Assembly (NCBI GenBank): GCA_022264855.1
Contig: JABYQU010000015.1
Span: 186,001-250,000, forward strand
Direction: 5' to 3'
DNA length: 64,000 nt
DNA from: Lenzites betulinus
Taxonomy: Eukaryota; Basidiomycota; Agaricomycetes; Polyporales; Polyporaceae
In this document: positions 11,167 to 24,495 of the stretch, in pieces
Position numbering within the stretch: position 1 is the stretch's first letter
Layout: each line of letters opens with the position of its first letter
Translations under genes and position numbers: made by a program
The notes under the pieces: generated by a model
The model's input: the letters and a program-made list of their open reading frames with translations, nothing else
Databases searched by the model: none
What the model was told of the DNA's origin: nothing

Positions 11167-11581
11167 ATTGAGGGATTGTTGTCGGTCTACGGGTATCGAG
11201 TGCCTTTCAAAAGAGCTGGTGGTGTGAAGCAAGCAGCAAGGCGGTGGTCAACAAGTCAGCGACGCGGCGCAAGAGAGGACGTTTCCGGCGCTTGAGTGTG
11301 CATGGGAGACCCCGAAGACCACAAAGCACGTGGACACATACGGGGTCCCACTGCTCGTCCACTCTGGAGGGCAGAATTCTCGCCGTCAACGAAGCCATTG
11401 CCCTCCTCAAGACCCCCTTCCTCAAGGTGAGCACCTGTTCAATCATCACGATGGGTATCTGCACGGCGTACGCAACATCCTTGGACGACACCAGGACGAA
11501 GTCATCGCGAAATGACCCTGGATGGTCGCAGGCCGATTTGGATGAAGGCAGACTGGGTGCTAACCTCTGCGCAAATTCCAG
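11167..11581. promoter_or_regulatory. RBM42 / RPL5 divergent promoter and RPL5 5'UTR
   Basis: 415 nt. The right half is probably the RPL5 5' untranslated region, interrupted by the intron listed next. No TATA box recognised. Confidence 0.5.
11427..11581 (+). other. Probable 5'UTR intron of RPL5
   Basis: A strong donor (AAG|GTGAGC) at 11427 and an acceptor (AAATTCCAG) ending immediately before the start codon at 11582 define a 155-nt intron, about three times the local norm. Ribosomal-protein introns of this kind often regulate expression or host small RNAs; I saw no clear C/D box pair in it. Confidence 0.6.
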
Positions 11582-12690
11582 ATGCCGTTCGTCAAGAAGA
11601 TTAAGTCCGACGCGTACTTCTCCCGCTTCCAGGTCAAGTACCGCAGGCGTCGTGAGGGAAAGACGGACTGTACGTTGAATATACATCCATGCTCGAATCC
11701 TTATGAACGTCTGGACAGACTACGCCCGCAAGCGGTTGGTGACCCAGGCAAAGAACAAGTAGTATGTCAAGGCATAGTATGACACGCTTTGACATGCTCA
11801 CCTGAAGCCCTACAGCAACGCGCCGAAGTACCGCCTGGTCGTCCGCTTCACGAACCGTGAGGTCCTCTGCCAGATCGTATACGCCCGCCTGCAGGGTGAC
11901 CTTGTCTTCACTGCTGCGCGGTCGAAGGAACTTCCCCGCTACGGCATCAACCATGGTCTCACCAACTGGACTGCGGGTAAGTCTGAAAGTACGATATCAC
12001 ATCTACGCTTTCACTCACATGTGCTGGTTCTTAGCCTACGCAACTGGTCTCCTTGTTGCGCGCCGTGCCTTGACTAAGCTTGGCCTTGCGGACAAGTACC
12101 AGGGTGTTGAGGAGCCCGATGGCACCCTCTCTCACACGGAGGTGCTCGACGAGGAGGACGCTCCTCGTCCGTTCAAGTGCTACCTGGACGTCGGTCTCAG
12201 GCGCACGTCCACTGGCTCCCGCGTGTTCGGTGCCCTCAAGGGTGCCAGCGATGGTGGTATCTTCATCCCTCACAACCACAAGCGCTTCCCCGGCTACGAT
12301 GTCGAGAGCAAGGAGCTCGATGACGAGGTCCTGAAGAAGTACATCTTCGGTGGCCACGTAGCGGAGTACATGGAGTCTCTCGAGGAGGAGGATGACGAGC
12401 GGTACGTAGAACACTTTCAGTGGTTTGCGCCTTGCTGATTGGGTTGCATCAGCTTCAAGAAGCAGTTCGCGACTTACCTCGCTGATGGTGTTGGCTCTGA
12501 GGATATCGAGGAGATTTTCACCAACGCGTACGCCGCAATCCGCGAGGACCCCACCTTCAAGCCCTCCGACAAGACCAAGGACTGGTCCGCGGAAAGCAAA
12601 AAGTACCGCTCTCCCAAGCTCACCCTGGAGCAGCGCAGAGCCCGTATCCAGGAGAAGATCGAGGCTTTCCAGGCCGAGCACCAGGAGTAG
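11582..12690 (+). CDS. RPL5: 60S ribosomal protein L5 (uL18)
   Basis: Five coding exons: 11582-11669, 11719-11761, 11816-11976, 12035-12401, 12453-12690 (298 aa, the family's usual length). uL18 binds 5S rRNA with uL5 and is built into the large subunit as the 5S RNP. The N-terminus [19 protein letters not shown] and the following [17 protein letters not shown] are nearly invariant in eukaryotes; the C-terminal helix ([18 protein letters not shown]) is also present. The ATG sits directly after the acceptor of a 5'UTR intron. Confidence 0.97.
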
Positions 12691-12873
12691 ACGGACATTT
12701 CTGTCCCCGATGTTCTCCTATTCGCATGTATCACGCTACTTCTACTCCGCCTATGACATCAAAACCAGGCTATGCTCTGCTATGCTTTCGTCGCATCTTC
12801 TCGTCTGATCGAGGGTTCAAGTGCCCAAGCATGATATTATACCACTCTGCAAAGAGATATACATAGAACATCA

Positions 12874-15078
12874 TCACCCTAATGATGTGTCGATCGTATG
12901 GCGAACCCATTCGAACAGAGACAGTTGTCCACCAGGTCGATAAGCTTCCACATGAGATGTGCGACCATTCCTGTTCGCCTTCGACGCTGAGCAGCTCACC
13001 GTATCGCCGTTAAACGACACTTGGAAGTTTCTATAGAGATAGTTAGAACGCACACTGACTTGTGGCTGGAGAGTGTTAAAGTGTTACTCACAGTACACAA
13101 CCTTCCCATCTTCCAACACTTCTGCCACTGATGAGATCGACGAACCAAGTCCCGCTGACCCGTGCGCAGCGCTCTGTGCCGATGTCACAGATCCGATACA
13201 GTAGGCAACTGCTGATCTCGTCTACGAGCAGTTGGGTGAGTTGAGATATGGATGCAATCGACAGTGTCGCTTGTGGCAGATGGGCAGTCAAGGTGGACGG
13301 CGAGGACGTAGTCAACCGTAACGTGTGTCTAGCGAAAAGAACTCAGCATCGGAGACACGGAAGATACATGGAAGTCTACTGACCTATGGTCGATGCGCAA
13401 TAGGGCTTCACCTCCGATCGGCTCCGTCTTCTCGGTTTGAAGAGACTTGACCAGTGCCCAGCCGCTGTCTGCCATTGGATCGTAGTGCACCCGAGCGGCC
13501 ACGCCCGCATGACGCAGCGCTGCTGCTACGCGGTCAATCTCGTCGCGCACACGCTCCCAAAATTCGCGATATTGTAGGACGTCGATGATGGGCTGCAGCA
13601 GTGGGGGTGGCTGTGCTGCGGGCTGGCCAACGCCTGGACGCAGGATGCTCGTTTTGTTCAAACGCTGCGCCTTCAGTGTCGAGTGCGCGCGTAATAACAG
13701 GATATGGAGGGCAGAGAATATAAGGTCACAGGCGGGGTCTTGAGGTTCTCCTGGCTCGTTCACCGCTATATCACCGTCGACCTAAAAGACGAAGTTGAGC
13801 TTTGCGCCGTGAGGGTTCCGCCGATCAAACTCACAAGCTCAAAGCGCAGCTCAGTACTCTGCCCGGCATCGATGACTATCAGGCGTTCGGACACCTCAGA
13901 AGAGGCAGTGGGTAGGCTGCTAGCCTCCTTGATGAGTTTGGAGAAAATCTCCTGCTCCACGACCTCTGCTTGTGCCGCGCGCAGGGCCCCGTCCAAGGAG
14001 CCGTTATTTGGGTCCATCAGCAAACTATGTGAGGTGTGCTTCGCCCCATCCAGACTGATGCGCGTGAGCGACACGCGCAGACGCGTCCGTTGACGCGTCG
14101 GGAATTCGAGGGGGTTCTCGGAAGCCGCACTATCCATAGCGGCCATGCGCCCGATTGCGCGCCTTCGGAAAAGGGGAGGAGCTGAAGATGCAAAATTAAA
14201 ACCTTGTCTTTACCTGGTCTTTCCGACGTACATTCCTCCAGTCCGAAAGAGATGAGGAAGTCCTTCGACGTCTTGTCTGCTCCCTTCCCCATGGCTGAGC
14301 CCAAAGGTAAAGGCGCCGGGATGAGGCCCCAGTTTCCGCGTCGTATCTTCAAAGCGTCCAGCCAGTACTTCTCTCCGGCGATCCGGCTCTCCTCAATCTT
14401 CTCAGCAGCGCCTTTGAAAAGGTCGGCAGCTGCGCGTAATGCCTTGTCCTTGCCGCCAATGGTCAGCTGAGCATCGAAGGCGCGTACGGATATTATTGGT
14501 GGCGGTTTGTTCACTATCGTCGCAGCGAGGGGGGCGGGGGGAAGCGTAGGTGACGGTGTAGGGAGTGATGAAGAGAGGAGGAGACTCAGAAGATCCCGAG
14601 CTTGACACATCTCTCCATAGGCAATGCTGCTCTCAGTCAAATCATCCATGCTGAGGTTTGAAATGACGCTCACTCACTAAAGCTGGGGTGACAAATTCAT
14701 GCGCATCTTGTAGAGCTCCTCCGGAGTCATGGTATGCGAAACCTCTGCGTGTTCTTCGTCCTCCCCGGGCTCCTCCTCCTGAGGTGATTCTTGAGACTGA
14801 GCGGGGGGAATTGCGCGCAAAATCTTCTGTTTCTCAAAGAAGTCATGCCCGCGCTCTTGAAATATTCGTCGCAGTTTGGTCCCAACAGCGGCGACAGGGT
14901 CATCGCGTCTGGACGCGAGATCAACGAGAGCAAAAGACACGCGCGCAGATACCTACGGTCGATATATGTGCAAACCGTCTGGAGCGATGTCCAGTAGCTC
15001 AGGCACTAGTTTACTGCTGTCATCTTTGTAGGGGCGTTCCAAAGACAGCTTGAGCTTCTTCCACGCGGGCTCCTCCAT
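12874..15078 (-). CDS. MED17: Mediator complex subunit 17
   Basis: Seven exons on the minus strand: 15078-14957, 14908-14678, 14626-14232, 14181-13835, 13781-13384, 13328-13092, 13030-12874 (628 aa). MED17/Srb4 is the architectural head-module subunit of Mediator that contacts RNA polymerase II. Diagnostic stretches are KLSLERPYKDDSSKLVPELL near the start, YIAYGEMCQARDLLSLLL, FRRRAIGRMAAMDSA followed by the FPTRQRTRLRVSL strand, and the C-terminal block WEGCVLNFQVSFNGD. Introns 2 and 3 were fixed by frame: 14677-14627 removes TAG/TGA codons, and 14231-14182 uses donor GTACGT rather than a later GTAAAG that would leave a 32-nt intron. The gene is divergent from the Zn2Cys6 regulator. Confidence 0.92.
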
Positions 15079-15422
15079 GAGGCTAGCATGGTCGCGGTCC
15101 GGAGACGGCGTCATATGCGACGAGAAGAGTTGCGCGGACCCGTTTCAAGTGGGAGAATGACTCGAACTTTGCAATAGGCCGGTGTCAGCAGCGTATGAGA
15201 ACGGACGGGGACGCGCGCGTCGAGACGTGAGTGGCGGACGAAAGACCGGGACCCTCACGGTGAGCGCGTACGACCGGGTGCGCGAAGCCCGGCACGTGCA
15301 CCCGCCTGAAAGCGGGTAACTGACTTGGACTCGAGTTCCTGTTCCTTCCTCCTCTTTTCCTTTCACCACCTCCTCTCCACTTTTTTGCACCTGCCCGTTC
15401 CTGCGATAGCGAGGGCGAAAAT
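15079..15422. promoter_or_regulatory. Shared promoter MED17 / Zn2Cys6 regulator
   Basis: 344 nt between divergent start codons; GC-rich on the MED17 side, pyrimidine-rich just before the regulator's ATG. No specific site recognised. Confidence 0.45.
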
Positions 15423-18397
15423 ATGGTCAAGAACGTCACCAGCTTCACGCCGGACGTCACACCCGGCCTCACTCCGTCGCGGCGCAGGTCTGAAGACGAA
15501 TTGGATTCCAGCCGAGCTCATAAGAAGCCCAGGACACGCGTGAGGTATGGCATATAGTACTCAAGCATAAGTGTCTACCTTAATTCATTGCATAGCTACT
15601 CGTGTGGAGAATGTCATCGCCGCAAGCAAAAGGTATGTCACCGCCCGCTGCACCGAAGTATTATTCCTCACTAATGAATTACAGTGTGATCGACAAGTTC
15701 CATGCTCACATGTTAGTAGCATTTGAAATATACTAGGTCGATATGCGCCAGCTCATTCGCCATTGGTTATAGTGTGTTGCTCGCAAAGTTCCGGAGCTTT
15801 GCAAGTCCTACACTCCTGGCAAGACAGACCAAGACATCCATGTGCGCCTTGCCCGGCTCGAACACATCGTTGAGACCGCTCTTCCCCATTACTGGAATCA
15901 TGGCGACGCCACCCCGAACTCCGACGCCGAGGTCAGTGCGCACGATAGGCGGCGGTCCACTTCCCCGATGGACGACGGGAATCGTTCTCAGGCTGAAGAT
16001 GAGGATCCCAGTGGGGGCATATTCGAGAGCGGAAGGTGGTATGGGAAGAGTGCCTCCAGCCTTGTGGCCGCGCCAGCCGTCCTAGAACAGGTTCGCTTTC
16101 AACTTGAGCACTTACAGCTTGAGCAGCGATCCCTGACATCGACACTGCACAGTTGCAGCACATGGTTCCGAACCAGGGTGCCGAAAAGGAAATGCACAAT
16201 GGCTCCCTTCCTGCTATCCAAACACACGCCGACATTTTCAAGTCAGATCATCCAGGAAGCCTGGCACCCATCGAACAGACTGCTATCGAACGCCTTCATA
16301 GGCTCATACGAGACTGTGGCTATAGCGCTGAACGTCTCCAGAACATGTACAATGAACTCCCTCCTCGCAAGCTCCGCGATGACCTCGTGGATCATTATTT
16401 TGCCACCATGTTTGTATAACGTCATGCTGTCCGGGGCATATCGCTGACCTTTTACCCCAGAAATTGGACTCGCTATCCAATATCAGAGCATGAGTTCCGC
16501 GCTTCCTACGCTACGTTCGTAGGCAGCGAACACAACCACGCAAATCCCAACAATATTCGCTTCCTCCCGCTTCTCTTCGTGGTCCTTGCCATATCCGTCC
16601 GGCTGGCTCCTGAACGTATCGGAGGCTCGGAACAAAGCAAGAAGATGGCGGGTTCTCGATATTACTGGTGTTGTAGGTTGCAACCATCAAATTTCTATAC
16701 ATGATGCTTAAGCAGTGTTCTTGTAGCTCGCCGCGCCCTTTTGATCATAGCTGCCATACAACCAGACTGCTTCGAGGTTGTGTTGATCAGGATGCTTGTG
16801 CGTAAAGGTCATCGTATCACTGTGCTTCTGACATATTGATCAGCCTGACAGAGTGCCCGATTTCTTGTTCTGGATCGACGGATGACCGAGTCCTGGAGTC
16901 AGCTCGGCGCCGCAGTTAGAACTGCTCAAGCTATTGGTTTACATCGTGACGGCGCTGACATGGTGCGATCATCACGATTATACGGTTGCACTCGACCCCT
17001 AATGCTTAATCGCAGGGCATGGAGCCACTACTAATAGAAAGACGACGCCGTATATGGTGCGCCTCGTACTTCAAGCCATCGAAGTCCACTAAATTTGTTT
17101 CAGGTCAAATCTATACCACGCTGACCGTTCGATAGCGTTGGTGTTGGGTAGGCCAATGGCCATCCACGACAGTTATACGTCTACGAGACCGCCGATGAAC
17201 ACGGACGAAATGATGGCCGACGGCCACTTCAAAACCCTCCCCCTTACACAACCCACCCGTACTACGTTTCTGATCTTCCGACATCAGCTCGCTGAGATCA
17301 TGGGCCGTATGTCCGACTTCTTCCAAAACGTTCACTCTCCTCGTCACTATGCGGACGTCATTGCCCTCGACGACGAGCTACTTAAGTATAAACAGAACCT
17401 ACCGGCTTTCTTTGCCCTCGACCCCGACACTGCGCATGACCACACTCACCCCTACATCCCTCTACAACGATTCCTCCTGGTCACCGAGTTCCTCTTCGTC
17501 CGTATCTCCCTCCACCGCCCCTATCTCTTGAGAAAGCTCGACAGCAACAAATATGCTCGGTCTCGGAACGCCTGCTTCGAGTCAGCACTGAAGGATTACG
17601 AGATTCGACAGGAGTACTTTACTTCCATCTCGCGGGCTGGTCGCGATCCCGTCGCTAGCGCATATCGTGAGTTCCAGGCAGCCATGATTGCCGGCATCTA
17701 CCTTGTGTTATACCCCAAGGGGAAGGACGCGGACGCCATGCACTCCGTCCTGGATTCCTTCCTGGAACGACATGAACTTTTACCGGAGATGGACGACATC
17801 ACTCGGCGGGAGATGAAGATCATCGAGTTCCTCAAGAGTAGGTCGTCGCAGTCAGCCGGAACGCCCGAGAGCGCGACGACGGACCGTAGATCTTCTTTGA
17901 CCTACCCCTCGAGCGCCCCCGGTCCGTCTCACCTCCGTGCAGTCGCGCCTAAGCTGCCCCAGCATCAAGCACTGTCTGCCTTCATTGCACCTTCATTCGC
18001 TTCAGTCGCCTCCGTTCCACTCTCCGCTTCCACTCATCACAGCTACGCGCCTCTTTCGGGGCCATCTCCTGTTCAGGTCCAACAGCTGCAGCAGTCGGAA
18101 AACGCGTCACACTCTGGTACAGGCAGCCCCGGCGGCGACGAAGACTCGACGGCGCAATCTCTGCTGGACCAGTGGTGCAACATCTTCAGCGGCGGACCTG
18201 CGGTAGACGACGCTCCCTCGGGTACCGGACTTCCTTGGGCAACACCAGGCCTGGGCGACCTCCCGGGCTGGACGGGAGCAAACCCGACGATGAGCTCACC
18301 TCTCGTGGGTACCGACGCTCTTCCGAATTCAGACGGATCGGACTGGAGCTACTGGGAGACGTTGGTGAACCAGATTCGCAGCGGACCGGTGTCGTAG
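15423..18397 (+). CDS. Zn2Cys6 transcription factor with fungal-specific TF domain
   Basis: Ten exons: 15423-15544, 15596-15632, 15685-15711, 15773-16090, 16153-16409, 16461-16672, 16727-16797, 16852-16962, 17016-17056, 17104-18397 (829 aa). The binuclear zinc cluster is C44-x2-C47-x6-C54-x5-C60-x2-C63-x8-C72 and is spread over four small exons. A short acidic linker leads to the fungal-specific TF domain (about residues 220-520), with the usual RRMTESWSQLGAAVRTAQ and WSNLYHADRSIALVLGRP motifs. The C-terminal 250 residues are Ser/Pro/Gln-rich and may be an activation region. Its target genes cannot be told from the neighbours, which are housekeeping genes. Exon 5 ends at AT|GTTTGT (16409), which is needed to keep frame. 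Confidence 0.9.
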
Positions 18398-18942
18398 ACG
18401 TGTCACGAAAGCGACGCAACGGACATTTCGTATGTTTCATGCTCTCTGCTATCCAGGCCATACTACTAGATATATAGCGCAGACATGAGTGTAACAGTGT
18501 AATACTTGGATCCATAGACTCCCGCCTTCCTTCGTACCACCCTCGATAGCATCGTGATGGAACATCGGACACACTGTTCGATCATCTCAATTTCGGTACG
18601 GATACTTATGCACCTTGATCGGAGGTTTTGTGAGAGTCTCAGTCATCCAGTGTGCCGCTCGGCGGCGCTCACACCGCGTCCCCTGCGATGAGTCTATGAC
18701 CTCATCATAAAAGCCACGTGCGTTTACCAAGGGGGATACTTAGTCCAATATGACGCTCCAAGTGCGCCGGCCTCTATACGGCTTGTTTGTTTCCCTCCCC
18801 TAACCTCCTACCGACTACTCTGGTCCTCCAATTTCCCTCCTACGATACTCGAGCCAGAGTAAGTGTCATAATTATTCTTGAGTGGAGCGCTTAACTGATC
18901 ATACATAGGATACCACGCCCTGAATAATCACGGACAACGGCA
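18398..18942. other. Intergenic with 5'UTR intron of downstream gene
   Basis: 545 nt without a gene. A 50-nt intron with donor GTAAGT at 18859 and acceptor CATAG at 18908 lies in the presumed 5' leader of the next gene, 34 nt before its start codon. Confidence 0.55.
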
Positions 18943-20022
18943 ATGACGAAGCGTGCCCGAAGCGAAGACGCCACTGAATTGGAGGAGCAAAGCCCTGCGC
19001 TCATAAAATCGCGACAAGATTCGCCAACGCAGGCAGACTCGTTTCCTCAACTGACGAGGATTCTCTCTTGGAACGTCGACACGCCTGTCCCTTTCCTGCA
19101 ACTGCCACCGACGCAGGCGCGAGCTGCCAGCGGCGGCGGAATAACCGCAGGCTCAAACCCTGCGTTTCTGCGCGAGCTCCTTCACCGACATAACTATCCG
19201 GACTTCGTATGCCTCCAGGAGGTGCGCGCACGGCACATCGACAAGCAGTGGATCTCCGCCCTCCGCCTCGCCGCGAATCACGGCGCGCACGACACGGGGC
19301 CCAAGTACACGCTCTACCACTCGCTCAACCGCGCGACGCGGGGCCAGCGTCACTTCGGGGTCGCCATCTACGTGAAGGAACCGCAGGCCGTCGCCGCTGC
19401 GCGCGAGGTCGACTGGGACGCGGAGGGTCGCGTGCTCATCCTCGAGCTCGCGTCTGGCTGGGCGCTAGTGAACGTGTACGCGCTCAACGGGACGGAGTAT
19501 ATGTGGCGGGACCCGCTGGGGCGCGCGGCGCCGAAGACGCGCAACGAGCGCAAGCGGGAGTTCAACAGGCTGCTCACGGAGGAGTGTGCCGCGCTGCGCC
19601 AGCGCGGGTTCCGGCTCGTGCTCATCGGGGACTTCAACATCGCGCTCGCGAAGCGGGACTGCGTTCCGCGCCTCCGCACGGAGTACCCGCACGGGCTAGC
19701 GAGAGACGAATTCAGGGACCAACTCATCACTGGGCTGGATGTAGTGGACGCGTTTCGCGAGCTGCATCCTGACACGAAGGCGTATAGCTGGTTTGCGAAG
19801 GGGAAGCCGCAGGGAAAGGACTGTTCGCGGGTGGACTACGCGCTGGTGCAGAGTAGCCTGAAGGACAATGTGGTGGACATGGCTTACTTCGAGGAGCCTC
19901 AGGAGAGGGGACACAGCGATCATGCGCTGTTACTACTCACGTTGAAAGGGATGTTTCACTTAGAACAACCGGTTCAGAGTCATGGTGAGGGAGACAGCGG
20001 GGGAGAAGGGGTGCATGAATAA
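18943..20022 (+). CDS. Exonuclease III / AP endonuclease family protein
   Basis: Single exon, 359 aa, one of few intronless genes here. It has the full Mg-dependent exonuclease III fold signature: N44 in SWNVD, E93 in LQEVR, Y179/N182 in the VYALNGTE loop, D230 and N232 in IGDFNIA, D298 in SRVDYAL and the catalytic SDH at 325-327. Such enzymes cut DNA at abasic sites and trim 3' ends in base-excision repair. The N-terminus is short, charged and possibly a nuclear signal (KRAR at 3-6). It lacks the C-terminal zinc finger of the APE2 type, so it resembles APE1/ExoIII more than APN2. A role in RNA rather than DNA processing cannot be ruled out. Confidence 0.85.
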   Translation: MTKRARSEDATELEEQSPALIKSRQDSPTQADSFPQLTRILSWNVDTPVPFLQLPPTQARAASGGGITAGSNPAFLRELLHRHNYPDFVCLQEVRARHIDKQWISALRLAANHGAHDTGPKYTLYHSLNRATRGQRHFGVAIYVKEPQAVAAAREVDWDAEGRVLILELASGWALVNVYALNGTEYMWRDPLGRAAPKTRNERKREFNRLLTEECAALRQRGFRLVLIGDFNIALAKRDCVPRLRTEYPHGLARDEFRDQLITGLDVVDAFRELHPDTKAYSWFAKGKPQGKDCSRVDYALVQSSLKDNVVDMAYFEEPQERGHSDHALLLLTLKGMFHLEQPVQSHGEGDSGGEGVHE

Positions 20023-20077
20023 GTTTCAAGTACAATGACAACCCAACCTACTCCGAACGAAGCTGACATGAGTGTGA

Positions 20078-21125
20078 TCATAGCAACATGGCGACGAGGG
20101 CAAAGTAGAGGGACACTGTCTTGAACCATTTAGAGCCGCGCTTAGAACCCGCCGTATTAGCGAGCTCCATGCCACCCATCTGAGAAACCCCAGGACCCAT
20201 GCTAGAGCTAGGCATTTGGCTGCTTGTCGGCCCAACCACAGTTCCAGTGCGCGGCGCATGTGCCTTCTTTATGGGGAGGCTGGCGGTGGGCTCCGTGTCT
20301 TCCGCAGCAGCTCCACTGCCGCTTGGATGGGAAGGCCGTGCCTGAAGCGAGCTAGCAGCCCGGGCTGACGAGGAATCAGGTGTGCCAGATGGTGCCGTGT
20401 CGTCGTGCTTGTGTGTCCTCGTACTGGTGGGAATGGCGACTGATCCGTTGTCATCATCTTGGTCTCCGTCGTCAGACGAAGGGTCGCCTGATGCATCCGC
20501 CTGAGCAGTGACTTGACCATCGGAAGCCAATTGACCTTCACCCCAGGGTACGGCGTCGCCTTCGGGCTGCGTGTCATGCTCTGGAGGCTGGCTGGCACCT
20601 TCTGGAGAGGTGATCTTCATTCCATGTCAGCCTCCACACTGTTTGTTGATTAGCTAATGAAAATGTACCTTGAAGCGAGTAGTCCAAGAGGAATCTTGTA
20701 TGTCGTCGCCATTCGTGAACTTCGGATTGTTAGCTGATATGTTAAGAGGCGTGCAGGTCTGCAGATCTATGATATACCTGGTAGAAGTAGATTGTGGAGT
20801 ATGGGTCGACCTCTGGGCAGGTCCAGGTATAAGGGGAAAGGCTGGGGTCTGTACCGTCCATGCCAGATACGACCTTCGCCACTCGCGTCATGTTGCTATT
20901 GGCTCCCGACATGAGGTCTACAATAGGTGTCAGCATAAGTTGCTGGAGAAAAATGAGACTGTACAAACATATGGAAGTGTTGGTCCATTGGCCAGTAGTG
21001 TCAGCATTCCATTTGATAGTACAGTCTGAACCAGCAGCGAAGGAGTCCCCAGGCCCAGGTGCAGTTGGTGTCAGACCAGCCGTAGCTACACCGACCGAGG
21101 CAGCCAAGGTGACAAAAGAAAGCAT
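20078..21125 (-). CDS. Secreted Ser-rich protein with Kre9/Knh1-like domain, likely GPI-anchored
   Basis: Four exons on the minus strand: 21125-20969, 20917-20778, 20719-20669, 20614-20078 (294 aa). A signal peptide (cut near ATA/GL, residue 16) precedes the Kre9/Knh1-like N-terminal domain (CTIKWNADTTGQWTNTSI, TRVAKVVSG, ending FYQFTNGDD ... WTTRFKIT). A Ser/Thr/Asp-rich stalk of about 150 residues follows, then a small-residue omega region (NTAGSK) and a hydrophobic end (SLYFALVAMLL) as in GPI precursors. It is probably a cell-wall or plasma-membrane protein; its function is unknown. The third exon needs the acceptor at 20720 (CCGAAG) to keep the domain in frame. Confidence 0.82.
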
Positions 21126-21520
21126 AGTGCAGATCGTCAACGATAGCAAGGAAAGCAGCGGGAGACGAGAGAGCAATGACAGAAACTCGACTGGCGAGTA
21201 GAGAGAAGAGGAGGGGTAGACATCTCGAGCGGTCGGCGAGGAAATATATAGCCCTAGTGAAGGTCAGCCTCAACTCTGGGTCTGGTTAGCCTCAACTTTT
21301 GGTCTGGTTAGCCTCAACTTTTGGTTTGGTCAGCCTCTCCGCTGTGGCCCGGCGCGTACTTACGTCGTGGTCGAGAGGGAAAGAACGCGTCGGTATCTGT
21401 GAGTCACATGCACCGTGTCTGCGCGTCACACTCGTCTATCCGCCACAGGTCGTTGCCGGCGCCATCTGCGTCCGCTCCCAACTACGACCTGTACCACCAT
21501 CCTAGAGCAGTCAATCTGTC
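21126..21520. promoter_or_regulatory. Divergent promoter, GPI protein / VPS24
   Basis: 395 nt between divergent start codons; contains ATATATAGCCC near 21244-21254 (a TATA-like element on the GPI-gene side) and the 22-bp tandem repeat listed next. Confidence 0.5.
21262..21340. repeat. 22-bp tandem repeat, about 3.5 copies
   Basis: Units start at 21262, 21284, 21306 and 21328 and follow the pattern GGTTAGCCTCAACTTTTGGT plus two bases. Copies two and three are almost identical; the first and the partial fourth carry GGTCAGCC. It sits 140-200 nt upstream of the GPI-gene start. Confidence 0.85.
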
Positions 21521-22383
21521 ATGCAATCTATCAATCGCTTTCTCTATGGACCTACGCCAGAGGAGAAGGTACGGGCATGGCAGTCAAAGCTGCGTTCAGA
21601 ACAGCGGGTAATCGAGCGCGAGATGAGGCAGGTCCGGAGCTACCTCCTGTACTGCTGACTCGTTGCTGATATCCGTCCAGCTAGACACAGCGACAAAGAA
21701 GGCACAACAGACTGTTAAGCAACTTGCCAAGAAGGGAGACGTCAAATCTGCGCGTATCATGGCCAGGGAGGTCGTCCGCAGCCACAAGCAGATGGACCGG
21801 CTCTCCGTGAGCAAAGCCAGGCTGGGCTCCATTAGCAACCAGCTACAGCAGCAGCTAGGTATGTTGCTACACAAGCATACGCTTATCCCCTTGCGACTCA
21901 ACAGAGGTTCGTTGTAGCTATGGCCAAAGTCACTGGATCATTGCAGAAGTCCACCGAGATTATGAAGCTCTCAAATTCCCTGATTAAGCTGCCACAAATC
22001 AGCCAGACTATGAGAGAGATGAGCATGGAGATGACGAAGGTATGTCATCGAAATCCTCTACTGTCTGCAGGTGTAAACAAGTCATCTAGGCTGGCATCCT
22101 GGAAGAGATGCTGGAAGATACCCTTCAGATGGAGGAGGACGATGAGCTCGAGGTTGAAGCGGACGCAGAAGTAGACAAGGTGCTCTATGACCTCACAGAG
22201 GGCAAGCTCGGCCAGGCCGGCGCTGTCAAGGAGGATCTCCCGGTATGTACCTTCACCGGACTCCAGAGCGTAAGTCTGACTGGGGCATCGTTGCAGTCGT
22301 TACAGGACCAGGAGGAGGACGAAGAGACGGAGAGAGTTATGGAGCAATATCGACAACAGTTGAACGGGCTACTGAGCGGATGA
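21521..22383 (+). CDS. VPS24: ESCRT-III subunit VPS24 (CHMP3)
   Basis: Five exons: 21521-21631, 21681-21858, 21918-22039, 22090-22242, 22297-22383 (216 aa). A Snf7-family protein that polymerises on endosomes for multivesicular body sorting. The N-terminus (NRFLYGPTPEEKVRAWQSKL) is of the VPS24/CHMP3 type rather than VPS2 or SNF7. It has the basic helix 1-2 hairpin, the conserved VTGSLQKSTEIMK and MSMEMTKAGILEEMLEDTL stretches, and an acidic C-terminal half. The end (ERVMEQYRQQLNGLL) is in the MIM1 position. The coding start is the ATG before the conserved NRFLYG. Confidence 0.93.
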
Positions 22384-22683
22384 CCGATTCCCATTTACCC
22401 TAGCTTCCCGTGTACTCTACCTGCGCATGTACATTACCCGGACTCGGCCGAATGGACAGCATACATAGATTTCTACTATACATCGGCCGACCAGCACAGG
22501 GCCGAGGCTAGGGCAGGGCAGGGCAGACTGGGATTGGGGCCGGGACGCATCGGGCGAAGCCAGGGAACAATCCCGCCACGTGGAAATACATCATGGCTCA
22601 CGTGGGCCACCACGATTCCGCCCGCGTCCCAACTTTCGGCTTTATACCTCTCTTCGCCGTCGCCCTCCGACATCGTCCTAAAA
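22384..22683. promoter_or_regulatory. IDH promoter region
   Basis: 300 nt. TTTATAC at 22641-22647 lies 37 nt before the IDH start codon and may be the TATA element; a short GGGCA repeat is at about 22512-22526. Confidence 0.45.

Positions 22684-24495
<1,812 letters not shown>

Noticed and set aside
14182..14213. 32-nt intron in MED17 (donor GTAAAG)
   Set aside because: Too short; the upstream donor GTACGT gives a normal 50-nt intron with the same acceptor and frame.
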